64,000 nt of DNA, from assembly GCA_963921305.4 (NCBI GenBank), contig CAWUEX030000002.1:310001-374000 (forward strand), given 5' to 3'. This document shows positions 35,661 through 44,544 of this stretch, piece by piece. This stretch comes from CAWUEX02 sp963921305 (GTDB taxonomy: Bacteria > Pseudomonadota > Alphaproteobacteria > Rhodospirillales > Rhodospirillaceae). The position numbers were made by a program, and so were the translations under genes. Under the pieces are notes generated by a model. The model ran no database searches, was not told the DNA's origin, and saw only the letters and a list, made by a program, of their open reading frames with translations. Numbering within the stretch: position 1 is the first letter of the stretch; each line of letters opens with the position of its first letter.

Positions 35661-36515
35661 ATGAAGGCCATTGGAGAAACTCTTAGGTTCCGTTCGATTT
35701 TCATATCGGACATTCATCTCGGAACCCGTGGTTGCAAAGCAGATTTCCTGCTGGATTTCCTCCGTCATACAGAGTCCGATCTTCTCTACCTCGTTGGCGA
35801 TATTTTTGATGGCTGGCGACTAAGGAAGAACTGGTTCTGGCCGCAGGCCCACAACGACGTCATTCAAAAACTGCTGCGCAAGGCGCGCAAAGGCACGAAG
35901 GTCTTTTTCGTACCCGGCAATCACGACGAGTTCGCGCGCGATTACGTGGACAATGAATTCGGCCGGGTCGAGGTCCGGCGCGAAGTCATTCACACGGCGG
36001 CCGATGGCCGCCGTTTTCTTGTGATGCATGGCGATGAGTGTGACGGGGTGATGCTGTACGCGCGCTGGCTGGCAGTGCTGGGCGACTACGCGTACGTCAG
36101 CGCCCTAGCCGTCAACCATTGGTTCAACGCTGTGCGCAAAACCCTCGGCCTGCCCTATTGGTCGTTGTCGGCTTACCTGAAACACAAAGTCAAAAACGTG
36201 GTTCAGTTCATGTCTGACTATGAGTCCGGCATGGTGGCTCTGGCGAAGCGCAAAGGCACAGACGGGGTGATCTGCGGCCACATCCATCACGCCGACATCA
36301 AAGACATCGACGGCATCACCTACTGCAACGACGGCGACTGGGTCGAGAGCTGCACGGCCCTGGTTGAACACTACGACGGACGCATGGAAATCCTGACCTG
36401 GACCGACATGCGCAATCTCTCTCCCCTTGAAGCCTACGGTAAGGCAAAAGAATGCGAATTCTCCTCGTCACCGACGCCTGGTTCCCGCAAGTCAACGGCG
36501 TCGTCAGAACTCTAG
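35661..36515 (+). CDS. LpxH-like metallophosphoesterase
   Basis: About 284 residues from ATG at 35661; an in-frame GTG at 35646 is possible but no better supported. Metal-binding motifs of the calcineurin-like fold: SDIHLG, LVGDIFDGWRL, PGNHDEFAR, MHGDECDG and GHIHH. This family hydrolyses UDP-2,3-diacylglucosamine or acts on related phospholipid and sugar substrates; an LpxH role in lipid A synthesis fits the neighbouring lpxK but is inference. Its end overlaps the glycosyltransferase start by 64 bases, a strong operon sign. The upstream AT-rich region (35482-35660) should hold the promoter. Confidence 0.8.
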   Translation: MKAIGETLRFRSIFISDIHLGTRGCKADFLLDFLRHTESDLLYLVGDIFDGWRLRKNWFWPQAHNDVIQKLLRKARKGTKVFFVPGNHDEFARDYVDNEFGRVEVRREVIHTAADGRRFLVMHGDECDGVMLYARWLAVLGDYAYVSALAVNHWFNAVRKTLGLPYWSLSAYLKHKVKNVVQFMSDYESGMVALAKRKGTDGVICGHIHHADIKDIDGITYCNDGDWVESCTALVEHYDGRMEILTWTDMRNLSPLEAYGKAKECEFSSSPTPGSRKSTASSEL

Positions 36516-37516
36516 ACACCCTCAAATCGCACCTCACCCGGGACGGTCACGAAGTGGTGTTCATCACGCCGCAGGACTTCCGCACTGTGCCGTGCCCGAC
36601 CTATCCCGAGATCCGGTTATCGCTGTTTCCCGGCTCGGCCATGCGGCGCACGATCGAGAGATTCCGGCCCTGCGTGGTGCACATCGCGACGGAAGGGCCG
36701 CTTGGCATCGCCGCGCGGCGGTATTGTGTGCGCAAGAGCGTTCCTTTCACCACTGCGTTCCACACCAAGTTTCCGGAGTATGTGCACGCCCGGTTCAGCG
36801 TCCCGGTGGCGTGGACCTACAAATTCATGCGCTGGTTTCACGGCAAATCACAGGGCGTCATGGTGGCGACACAGACCATTGAAGACGAACTGGTGAAGTG
36901 GGGGATCGGCAACATCAAACGCTGGACCCGTGGCGTCGACACAGACCTTTTCTGTCCCCGGGACAAAGAGTTTTTGGATCTGCCCCGCCCGATATCCCTC
37001 TACGTCGGACGCGTGGCCGTGGAAAAGAACATCGAAGCGTTCTTGCAACTCGACCTTGAGGGGTCAAAAGTAGTCGTCGGTGACGGACCGCAACGCGCTC
37101 AACTCAAGAAGAAATATCCGGCCGCCCATTTCGTCGGCGCAAAGGAAGGCCAGGACCTGGCCCGGCACTTCGCCGCTGCCGACGTGTTCGTCTTCCCAAG
37201 CCGGACAGATACCTTTGGCTTGGTGCTTTTGGAAGCCCTGGCCTGTGGCGTTCCTGTCGCAGCCTACCCGGTGCCCGGACCACTCGACGTCATCGGTGAC
37301 TCCGATGTGGGATGCCTGGACGAGGATCTGGGTTTGGCCGTTCGACATGCGCTGAAAGCTGACCCTGAAGCCTGCCGTGCGTATGCCCTGGAGTACTCCT
37401 GGGACAAAAGCGTGGCGCAGTTTCTACGCAATGTGTGTCCGTTCGAGCCAGATGATTTCTTTCCCGCCCCTGAAGCGCCGCCTGATCCGGCCAAAGAGCA
37501 ACCGTCTGCAGCATAG
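36452..37516 (+). CDS. GT4-type glycosyltransferase
   Basis: 354 residues. GT-B fold: a first Rossmann domain MRILLVTDAWFPQVNGVVRT with the GVVRT loop typical of glycosyltransferase family 4, a middle VGRVAVEKNIEAFL sugar-nucleotide motif, and VFPSRTDTFGLVLLEALACGVPVAAYPVPGPLDVI (the E-x7-E motif) near residue 260. Close relatives transfer mannose or glucuronic acid to lipid or glycan acceptors, some to diacylglycerol. Starts inside the metallophosphoesterase gene, 64 bases before its stop. The C-terminus is proline- and acid-rich and varies in this group. Acceptor unknown. Confidence 0.85.
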   Translation: MRILLVTDAWFPQVNGVVRTLDTLKSHLTRDGHEVVFITPQDFRTVPCPTYPEIRLSLFPGSAMRRTIERFRPCVVHIATEGPLGIAARRYCVRKSVPFTTAFHTKFPEYVHARFSVPVAWTYKFMRWFHGKSQGVMVATQTIEDELVKWGIGNIKRWTRGVDTDLFCPRDKEFLDLPRPISLYVGRVAVEKNIEAFLQLDLEGSKVVVGDGPQRAQLKKKYPAAHFVGAKEGQDLARHFAAADVFVFPSRTDTFGLVLLEALACGVPVAAYPVPGPLDVIGDSDVGCLDEDLGLAVRHALKADPEACRAYALEYSWDKSVAQFLRNVCPFEPDDFFPAPEAPPDPAKEQPSAA

Positions 37517-37673
37517 GTGTGGTGACCGCGTTTAAAAAGACAACCGCAGTGTCAGACTACCATCACTGCCGGTTAGGTGTTCCCGATACCCTTGCTGTTT
37601 TATAAGCCCTATACTCGCCCATCGATTTTGGCACCGGCATTGGACCGCATCGGAAAAAGGGCTTGCTTCCGCC

Positions 37674-38399
37674 ATGAAACGCCTGCGCAAGGCTTTTGTC
37701 CGCATGCCAGCGGTTCAATCGGCACTTGGAGCCCTGGCAGCCGCGTATGTCTGGCTGGTCCGGGTGACAAGTTCCTGGTCCGACCAGGGCGCCGAGCACA
37801 CGGCAGAGGCCTGGCGCGGGGAAGCGCCGGTCATCATCGCCTTCTGGCACAATCGCCTTTTTCTCATGCCCTACTGTTGGCCCTCTGCGCAGCCGTTTCA
37901 CATGCTGATATCGGCTCACGCGGACGGCCGGCTGATTTCAAAAACCGTCGCCTGGCATGGCATTTCGACTGTCACGGGATCCAGTTCCAAGGGCGGCACG
38001 GATGCCCTGCGCGCGCTGGTCAAACACCTGAAAAACGGCGAGGCAGTGGGCATCACACCGGATGGCCCGCGCGGCCCCCGCATGCGCGCCGGTGAGGGCG
38101 CAGCCGCCTTAGCGCGATTGAGCGGCGCTGTGATCGTCCCCGCCGCCGCAGCGACCAGCCGCCGCAAAATTCTCAACACGTGGGATCGCCTAATCGTGCC
38201 GCTACCCTTCTCGCGCGGTGCGCGGGTGTGGGGCGCCCCGATAGACGTGCCGCGTCACGCCGACGCTGAAGATATAGCGAAGCTCACCAGGCAGCTCGAA
38301 GAGGCGCTCATTCAGGTCAGCAATCGGGCCGACGAGCTGGTGGGTGCAGCACCCATTCCCGCAGCCGACCCCGAAGCCCCGCGCCATGCGTCAGCCTAA
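37674..38399 (+). CDS. DUF374 lysophospholipid acyltransferase-like protein
   Basis: 241 residues. DUF374 pattern: AFWHNRLFLMPYCWP (the H of the acyltransferase HxxxxD-type site), a SAHADGRLISKTVAWHGI block, and NGEAVGITPDGPRGPRMRAGEGA. DUF374 proteins are lipid A related acyltransferases or transporters; relatives sit beside lpxK or waaA in Alphaproteobacteria. It has a poorly hydrophobic N-terminus. Its 3' end overlaps lpxK by 14 bases. The 157-base gap after the glycosyltransferase may hold a promoter; no hairpin terminator is clear there. Confidence 0.85.
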   Translation: MKRLRKAFVRMPAVQSALGALAAAYVWLVRVTSSWSDQGAEHTAEAWRGEAPVIIAFWHNRLFLMPYCWPSAQPFHMLISAHADGRLISKTVAWHGISTVTGSSSKGGTDALRALVKHLKNGEAVGITPDGPRGPRMRAGEGAAALARLSGAVIVPAAAATSRRKILNTWDRLIVPLPFSRGARVWGAPIDVPRHADAEDIAKLTRQLEEALIQVSNRADELVGAAPIPAADPEAPRHASA

Positions 38400-39360
38400 G
38401 TTCTGGTCCGCGTCCGGGCCGATCGCCCGTGCCCTCACACCGCTGGGATACGTCTACGGCGCGGTGACGGCGTGGCGGGCACGCCATGCGAACCCGATAC
38501 AGGTCAGCGTTCCCGTTGTGTCGGTGGGCAATCTCAGCGTTGGCGGCACCGGCAAGACGCCAGTAGCCCGGGACATCGTTTCACGGCTGAGAAAGAAGGA
38601 GACACGCCCGGCCATCGTTCTGCGCGGGTATGGCGGACAACTGGCGGGACCGGTGCGTGTCGATCCGTCACGTCACACCGCGCTTGACGTCGGTGACGAG
38701 GCGTTGCTGCACGCCCAAGATGGTGCCACGTGGGTGTCACGCAACCGCGCCCTCGGCGCCCTTGCCGCCATCGACGACGGCGCCACCGTCATCGTCCTCG
38801 ATGATGCGCACCAACACTTCAGCCTCAAGAAAGACGCCTGTCTGGTTGTCGTGGACGGCAAAACCGGCTTCGGCAACCACCGGATCGTGCCGGCCGGTCC
38901 GTTGCGCGAGGACGTCCGCGCCGGACTCGCCCGGGCTGACCTAGTGGCAATCATGGGCGATGACGCAACCAACATCGCCCAGCGTTTGCCCGACGGCCTT
39001 TCCGTCATCAATGGCGATCTTGAACCCGCACAAGAAACGACTCATTTGCGGGGGCAAAAAATTGTGGCCTTTGCCGGGCTGGGACAGCCGGAAAAGTTCT
39101 TCACAACCTTGCGGGACGCCGGTGCCAAGGTGGTCGCCTCCCATACCTTTGACGACCATCACCTGTATCAGCCGGCTGATATTCAAACGATCCTGGATGA
39201 AGCGTTTTCCCTGGGCGCGTTGCCGGTCACAACGGAGAAGGATGCCGCGCGTCTGTCGCCGGACCAGCGTCAACAGGTCAACGTGGTGCGGGTGTCCGCG
39301 CGCTGGCGCGCGCCGGCGGACTTGGACCTACTGCTCGACCGTCTGCTCGACCGCCGGTAA
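38386..39360 (+). CDS. lpxK: Tetraacyldisaccharide 4'-kinase LpxK
   Basis: About 324 residues from ATG at 38386, overlapping the acyltransferase gene by 14 bases. Walker A: GNLSVGGTGKTPV with Lys57 and Thr58. Later motifs: VLDDAHQHFSLKKD (the usual DDGxQH shows Ala for Gly), RIVPAGPLREDV, FAGLGQPEKFFTTLRDAGA, and TTEKDAARLSPD. The enzyme adds the 4'-phosphate of lipid A on the inner leaflet. An upstream in-frame ATG (38344) would add 14 residues within the acyltransferase gene. The 3' end overlaps the convergent M23 peptidase by 33 bases. Confidence 0.92.
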   Translation: MRQPKFWSASGPIARALTPLGYVYGAVTAWRARHANPIQVSVPVVSVGNLSVGGTGKTPVARDIVSRLRKKETRPAIVLRGYGGQLAGPVRVDPSRHTALDVGDEALLHAQDGATWVSRNRALGALAAIDDGATVIVLDDAHQHFSLKKDACLVVVDGKTGFGNHRIVPAGPLREDVRAGLARADLVAIMGDDATNIAQRLPDGLSVINGDLEPAQETTHLRGQKIVAFAGLGQPEKFFTTLRDAGAKVVASHTFDDHHLYQPADIQTILDEAFSLGALPVTTEKDAARLSPDQRQQVNVVRVSARWRAPADLDLLLDRLLDRR

Positions 39361-40167
39361 GGCTGCCATCACCGTCTGAGGATCGAGCCGCGCCCCGTAC
39401 CATGAAATGCCGAAGTGCAGATGGGGACCATTGGTCCGCCCGGTCATACCGATCTCGCCAATCAGGTCGCCCTGTTGCACGCGCTGTCCCTCTTCAACGT
39501 GGATAGCGTCCATATGAATGTAGACCGAGTCCAAGCCAAACCCGTGGTCGATCATGATGGTTTTGCCGGTTAGGATCATGCCGTTGTGGACCAGGCTAAC
39601 GACACCGTCCGCGGTTGCAAGGATGGGCGTGCCCACAGGCGCGGCGATATCGAGCCCGGAATGGGGCGAGCGCGGTTGGCCATTGAGAATGCGCTGGCTG
39701 CCGAACACGCCGGAGATGCGTCCCTGCGCGGGCTGCAGAAATCCGGTCTCGAAAAACGGCAGCGGCTCGGTGCGGTTGCGCGCGGCGACAATCATGCCGC
39801 CTTCGGCCTGAATGCGCTTCACGGTTTCGGGATCGGGCGTGACGGTGTTTTGCGGCAGGCCATCGACACGCTCGATGATCCAGTCCCGTGGCGCGACGGA
39901 AAGCATTGTGGTGTTCTGTGACCCATCCGGTCCGATGGCCACCAGTTCCGCCGAGGCTTTGGCGTTGCGGTCAAAACCAAAGACGAAATTGCCTGTATCC
40001 GAGACGGAAACCGTTCGGCCATCGAGAGTCAGTGTCGTGCCCGGCGCGACCGTTCCGTAGGCTAAGCCGCCCTGCTCGAGACGCCCCTGGACGTCTACGG
40101 CCTGTGCGTCATCAGGCGTCTGAATACCAATAAACAAAACGCCAAGAGCAAACAGGAACGTGCGCAC
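39328..40167 (-). CDS. M23 family metallopeptidase (LytM domain)
   Basis: 279 residues with an N-terminal signal (FLFALGVLFIGI, cut near AQAVD). A beta-rich spacer of about 120 residues precedes the LytM domain: PHSGLDIAAPVGTPILATADG (His and Asp zinc ligands), MIDHGFGLDSVYIHM and NGPHLHFGISW (HxH). Such enzymes cut peptidoglycan cross-links or activate amidases in the periplasm. The start codon (GTG at 40167) shares a base with the xseA stop (TAG), so both are co-transcribed. The 3' end overlaps lpxK by 33 bases on the other strand. Confidence 0.9.
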   Translation of the reverse strand: MRTFLFALGVLFIGIQTPDDAQAVDVQGRLEQGGLAYGTVAPGTTLTLDGRTVSVSDTGNFVFGFDRNAKASAELVAIGPDGSQNTTMLSVAPRDWIIERVDGLPQNTVTPDPETVKRIQAEGGMIVAARNRTEPLPFFETGFLQPAQGRISGVFGSQRILNGQPRSPHSGLDIAAPVGTPILATADGVVSLVHNGMILTGKTIMIDHGFGLDSVYIHMDAIHVEEGQRVQQGDLIGEIGMTGRTNGPHLHFGISWYGARLDPQTVMAALPAVEQTVEQ

Positions 40168-41612
40168 TACAACAAACTCCCTTGCTGATCATCACCCGCC
40201 GCCCCGGACTTTTTGGATTTTGTTTTTTTGACTTTGGGTTTAGCGGCGCGGCGCGGCACAGCATCACCCACGGTGACACCAACCTCACCGTCGCTGAACG
40301 TAACAGACCATCCGGCCCCAAGTGTGGCACTCTTGGAAGTGGTTACCGCATCGCCATCTGCGTTCTTCACCAGGGCATAGCCGCGTTCGAGCACGCGTTC
40401 CGGTGACACGGAATTGAGCCGCGCGACCAATCCCTCAAGACGCTCTCCGGCACGTTCAGACGAGCGGCGCAAGGCCGTGCCCAGGCGTTCGCCCCAATCG
40501 GCGAGCGTATCTCCGTAGCGCTCTACGTCCCGGCTTAAATGTGTGGGTTTAAGGCCCGCCGCAACCACGGACAGATCGCGTGTTTTCGCCTCCATGTAGC
40601 GGGCTGGGCCTGACGACAAGCGTTCCGCCAGACCGTCCAGATCCTGCTGCTTCTGTTCAACCAGTTGGGTGAGATTGGGCAGCCCGCGCGCCAATCCCTG
40701 CAGGTGAAGGGCGTGCTCCGACAGCATGCGGGTCAACGCCCGGCCGAGCCTGACACTGCGCTCCTGAACCTGCGCGGCCAGTTCGAGACGCACCGGCACC
40801 GCGATCTCGGCAGCCGCCGTGGGCGTCGGCGCACGCCGGTCGGCGGCGAAATCGATCAAAGTGGTGTCGGTCTCATGACCGACAGCGGAGATGAGAGGAA
40901 TGGTTGAGGCCGCAGCGGCGCGGACGACCACCTCTTCGTTGAACGCCCACAGGTCCTCCAGCGACCCGCCGCCCCGGGCGACGATGAGCACGTCGGGGCG
41001 CGGGATCGAACCTTCTACCTCAAGCGCGTTGAAGCCGCTGATCGCAGCGGCGATCTCGTCCGCTGCGCCTTCGCCCTGCACCCGCACCGGCCACAGCAAA
41101 ACGCGGCGGGGGAAACGATCCTGCACGCGATGAAGAATGTCGCGGATGACCGCGCCGGTGGGTGATGTCACGACACCGATGATCTCGGGCAGGCGGGGCA
41201 AAGCGACTTTGCGGTCCTCATTGAACAGACCTTCCGCGGCCAACGCCTTGCGGCGGTCTTCAAGCAGCTTGAGCAGCGCGCCTTCGCCTGCGAGTTCAAA
41301 AGAATCGATGATGATCTGGTACGACGACCGCCCTGGATAGGTGGTCAGCTTGCCGGAGGCGATGACCTCCATGCCCTCTTCGGGGCGATGCGGCACCTTG
41401 CCCATGTTGCCGCGCCAGATGATGGCGTCGATGACGGCGCGGTCATCCTTAAGGCGCATGTAACAATGCCCGGACGCGGCGACCTTGGGCTGGGAAATTT
41501 CTCCGCGGATGCGGACATAGCCGAACGCGTCCTCGACCGTGCGCTTCAAGGCGACGGAGATTTCCGAAACGGAAAACTCAGGAACGTTGGGCGGGGAAGA
41601 CAGCTCAGACAT
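40167..41612 (-). CDS. xseA: Exodeoxyribonuclease VII large subunit
   Basis: 481 residues. OB-fold N-terminus FSVSEISVALKRTVEDAFGYVRIRGEIS, then the catalytic domain with LPEIIGVVTSPTGAVIRDI, DVLIVARGGGSLEDLWAFNEE, and PLISAVGHETDTTLIDFAADRRAPTPTAAAE. The C-terminal coiled-coil region (residues 280-440) is followed by a Lys/Ser-rich tail (PKVKKTKSKKS). Exonuclease VII degrades single-stranded DNA in both directions; its small subunit xseB is not in the window. First gene of the xseA-M23 pair; 28 bases separate it from the downstream-facing substrate-binding protein gene. Confidence 0.95.
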   Translation of the reverse strand: MSELSSPPNVPEFSVSEISVALKRTVEDAFGYVRIRGEISQPKVAASGHCYMRLKDDRAVIDAIIWRGNMGKVPHRPEEGMEVIASGKLTTYPGRSSYQIIIDSFELAGEGALLKLLEDRRKALAAEGLFNEDRKVALPRLPEIIGVVTSPTGAVIRDILHRVQDRFPRRVLLWPVRVQGEGAADEIAAAISGFNALEVEGSIPRPDVLIVARGGGSLEDLWAFNEEVVVRAAAASTIPLISAVGHETDTTLIDFAADRRAPTPTAAAEIAVPVRLELAAQVQERSVRLGRALTRMLSEHALHLQGLARGLPNLTQLVEQKQQDLDGLAERLSSGPARYMEAKTRDLSVVAAGLKPTHLSRDVERYGDTLADWGERLGTALRRSSERAGERLEGLVARLNSVSPERVLERGYALVKNADGDAVTTSKSATLGAGWSVTFSDGEVGVTVGDAVPRRAAKPKVKKTKSKKSGAAGDDQQGSLL

Positions 41613-41639
41613 GGTTTCCGGTGGATAACAGAGACGCGC

Positions 41640-43145
41640 TTAGGGCGTGACCTTCAAGGTATCATAAGAGATGACATTGTTGACCACCGACAAACCGCTC
41701 ACGCCGGGCGCGAGGCCGGCAAAGCGCGGCGCCTGGTACATGAACAGCGCAGCCCAGTCATTGCGGTAGAACGCCATGATGTCCTGGCGCAGTTTGAGAT
41801 TGCGCGCCGGATCGAACGCGGTGGCGGCATCAGCGATCAGCGGCATAACCGCCGGGTTGCAGTACCAGGGCTTGGCCCACAGGCAGGAATGGGTGTCGAG
41901 CGCCCGCAGCACCTCGGATGTGGGTTCAAAGTTGTAATGCAAGGCGAAGGCCTGGCCGTCCCAGGTGCCTTCAACAACATTGCGGATCAGCTGGTTGACG
42001 TTGACGGTCTGCACCTCCATGCGCACGCCGATCTCGCCGAGGAATTGCGCCACGGTGAGATTGACGGCACTGTCGTTGGCGCTGGACCCGGCGGTGCCTT
42101 CGACCACCATGTCAAACCCATCGGGGTATCCGGCCTCCGCCAACAAGGCACGGGCGCGATCCGGGTCATATGGAATTTCCGGCAGATCGGGGTTGAACCC
42201 GTACACCGTCGGCGGCGCGGGTTGGGTCGCGGCGATGGTCGCGTTGTCGAGGAGCGCTGAGATGATGGTGTCGCGGTCAACGGCGATGTTCAGCGCCTCG
42301 CGCACCCGCACATCGCTGAGCGCGGGCTCCCGCCCTTGGATAAAGTTGTAGGCCCAGACCGCAGCATCGCGCCACGAGACATACCCGCCGCCGGCCATGC
42401 TGATGGTGCGCACCTCTTCCGGGCCGAGCTGCATGGCGATGTCCAGACCGCCGGCGGTAATAGCAAGCGCCCGCGTCGCGTTATCTGGCACCGCTAGAAT
42501 TTCGAGCTGGTCCACCTGCGGCGCGCGCCAACTGTCCGGCACGGCGCGGAAGGTGATGCGCTCAGCGCGGATGTTCTCGACGGCGAAGGGACCTGTGGCG
42601 ATGGGGTCGCGGGCAAAACCTTCCAGCCCCAAAGCTTGGAAGTGGTCCGGTTCGACCATATAGAGCTGGGGAAAGAAGCGCGGCAGCAGCGGTGTCGGCT
42701 GCGACGTGGTGATTTCGACGGTGTGATCGTCAAGCGCACGGGCATCAGCGAGGAACCCCATCATCCGGCCTACCACCTCTCGGGAGGCGTCCTCACTGGC
42801 GAGAAACTTGACCGCATGAACCGCCGCACTGGCATCGAAAGGCCGGCCATTTGAAAACGTTACGTCATCGCGCAGATGAAAGATCCAGGTCAGCGAGTCG
42901 ATGTTTTCCCACGACGTGGCCAAGGCCGGCTGCACATTGCCTTGGGCATCAATCGCCGTGAGGCCGTCGAATACCGCGCTCCACGTGTAGACGTAGGGCA
43001 GGCCGGTGTTGCGGTAGGGATTGAACTGGCTTGGCGGCAGGCCATTCACGGCGAGACGAATCTCGCGGGTCTCTTGGGCGACAGGGGACGGCCCCAGGAG
43101 CAGCACAAAACACAGCGAGAAAAACAGAACACCTGCACGAACCAT
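41640..43145 (-). CDS. ABC transporter substrate-binding protein, peptide/nickel family
   Basis: About 501 residues from ATG at 43145, which gives a proper Sec signal (MVRAGVLFFSLCFVLLLG, cut near SPVAQE); the frame extends to 43322 into purD upstream sequence and is not protein-like there. SBP_bac_5 marks: WSAVFDGLTAIDAQGNVQP, WIFHLRDDVTFSNGRPF, IATGPFAVENIR, VREALNIAVDRD and YDPDRARALLAEAGYPDG. Paralogue of the 10896-12425 protein with about the same length. No ABC permease or ATPase adjoins it. Divergent from purD; 113 bases separate the starts. Confidence 0.85.
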   Translation of the reverse strand: MVRAGVLFFSLCFVLLLGPSPVAQETREIRLAVNGLPPSQFNPYRNTGLPYVYTWSAVFDGLTAIDAQGNVQPALATSWENIDSLTWIFHLRDDVTFSNGRPFDASAAVHAVKFLASEDASREVVGRMMGFLADARALDDHTVEITTSQPTPLLPRFFPQLYMVEPDHFQALGLEGFARDPIATGPFAVENIRAERITFRAVPDSWRAPQVDQLEILAVPDNATRALAITAGGLDIAMQLGPEEVRTISMAGGGYVSWRDAAVWAYNFIQGREPALSDVRVREALNIAVDRDTIISALLDNATIAATQPAPPTVYGFNPDLPEIPYDPDRARALLAEAGYPDGFDMVVEGTAGSSANDSAVNLTVAQFLGEIGVRMEVQTVNVNQLIRNVVEGTWDGQAFALHYNFEPTSEVLRALDTHSCLWAKPWYCNPAVMPLIADAATAFDPARNLKLRQDIMAFYRNDWAALFMYQAPRFAGLAPGVSGLSVVNNVISYDTLKVTP

Positions 43146-43258
43146 CCTCCGAGTATGGCATGGGGGCAGAACTCCGTCAGGGTAAACCTGGACGCGATCC
43201 TGCGAGGCTGTGCTAGAAAGCCGGTGAATAACGAACACCGCGCGGGAGGCGGAAGCGC

Positions 43259-44542
43259 ATGAGAGTTTTGGTTGTGGGCGGCGGCGGCCGGGAGCACGCC
43301 CTGTGCTGGGCGATTGCGGCATCTCCCGTCTGCGATAAGTTGTACTGCGCCCCCGGAAATGCCGGGATCGCGCGCGAGGCCGAATGTGTGGACATCGGTG
43401 CGGAAGACATCGACGGCCTGGTGACCTTCGCCAAAGACAACGCCATCGACTTTGTCGTGGTCGGACCGGAAGCGCCCCTGGTGCTGGGCCTGGCTGACGC
43501 CTTGACAGAGGCGGGCATCAAGACCTTCGGCCCAAGCGCGGCGGCGGCTCAGATCGAGGGCTCCAAGGGGTACATGAAAGACCTGCTGGCCGAGAGCGGC
43601 GTGCCCACAGCAGCCTATGGCCGCTTCACCGACATCAACGCGGCAAAAGCCTACATTGCCGCGCAAGGCGCGCCCATCGTCGTTAAGACCGATGGCCTGG
43701 CCGCGGGCAAAGGCGTCATCCTGTGCGATACGGTCGAAGAGGCTTACGCGGCGGTCGACTCGATGATGACCGACAAGACGTTCGGGGATGCGGGCGATGA
43801 AATCGTCATCGAAGAGTTTCTCGATGGCGAGGAAATCAGTTTCTTCGCCCTAGTGGACGGCGCCAACGCATTGCCACTGATTTCTGCGCAAGATCACAAA
43901 GCCGTCGGTGACGGCGACACCGGGCCCAACACGGGCGGCATGGGTGCCTATTCGCCGGCGCCGGTGATGACCGAGGCCCTGGAAGCCGAGATCATGGACA
44001 GCATCGTCATGCCGACGGTGCGAACCATGGCTGGTAAAGGCACGCCGTATGTGGGCGTGTTGTTCGCCGGTCTGATGATCACGCCCAAGGGTCCGAAGAT
44101 TCTCGAATACAATGTGCGCTTCGGCGATCCCGAGTGTCAGGTGCTGATGCGGCGCCTGAAGTCCGATCTGCTGCCGGCGCTGGTGGCATCCGTCGACGGG
44201 CAGTTGGATCATTTCGATCTGCGCTGGCACGACGAGACGGCGATGGTGGTGGTGATGGCCGCCAACGGCTACCCGGGCTCTTACGAGAAAGGCTCGGAGA
44301 TCAAAGGTGTGGATGACGCTGAAGCCATGGATGGGGTGGTGGTGTTTCACGCCGGCACGAAGTCCGAGGACGGCAAGCTGCTGGCCGCGGGCGGACGCGT
44401 TTTGGGTGTCACGGCATCGGGCGCATCGGTGACCGAGGCGCAGAAGAACACTTATGCGGCGGTGGACGCGATTGACTGGCCGGACGGTTTTTGCCGCCGC
44501 GACATCGGCTGGCGGGCGGTTAAACGCGAGTCTGGCGGTTAG
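43259..44542 (+). CDS. purD: Phosphoribosylamine-glycine ligase
   Basis: 427 residues. ATP-grasp enzyme of purine synthesis (PRA + glycine to GAR). Motifs: MRVLVVGGGGREHALCWAI, VVVGPEAPLVLGLADAL, the ATP-grasp segment PIVVKTDGLAAGKGVILC, VIEEFLDGEEISFFALVDG, NTGGMGAYSPAPVM, and EYNVRFGDPECQVLMRRL with a C-terminal GTKSEDGKLLAAGGRVLGVT. All blocks are present, so it appears functional. ATG at 43259. Pairs with xseA nearby in many Alphaproteobacteria. The M14-like gene follows 2 bases after its stop. Confidence 0.95.
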   Translation: MRVLVVGGGGREHALCWAIAASPVCDKLYCAPGNAGIAREAECVDIGAEDIDGLVTFAKDNAIDFVVVGPEAPLVLGLADALTEAGIKTFGPSAAAAQIEGSKGYMKDLLAESGVPTAAYGRFTDINAAKAYIAAQGAPIVVKTDGLAAGKGVILCDTVEEAYAAVDSMMTDKTFGDAGDEIVIEEFLDGEEISFFALVDGANALPLISAQDHKAVGDGDTGPNTGGMGAYSPAPVMTEALEAEIMDSIVMPTVRTMAGKGTPYVGVLFAGLMITPKGPKILEYNVRFGDPECQVLMRRLKSDLLPALVASVDGQLDHFDLRWHDETAMVVVMAANGYPGSYEKGSEIKGVDDAEAMDGVVVFHAGTKSEDGKLLAAGGRVLGVTASGASVTEAQKNTYAAVDAIDWPDGFCRRDIGWRAVKRESGG

Positions 44543-44544
44543 GA

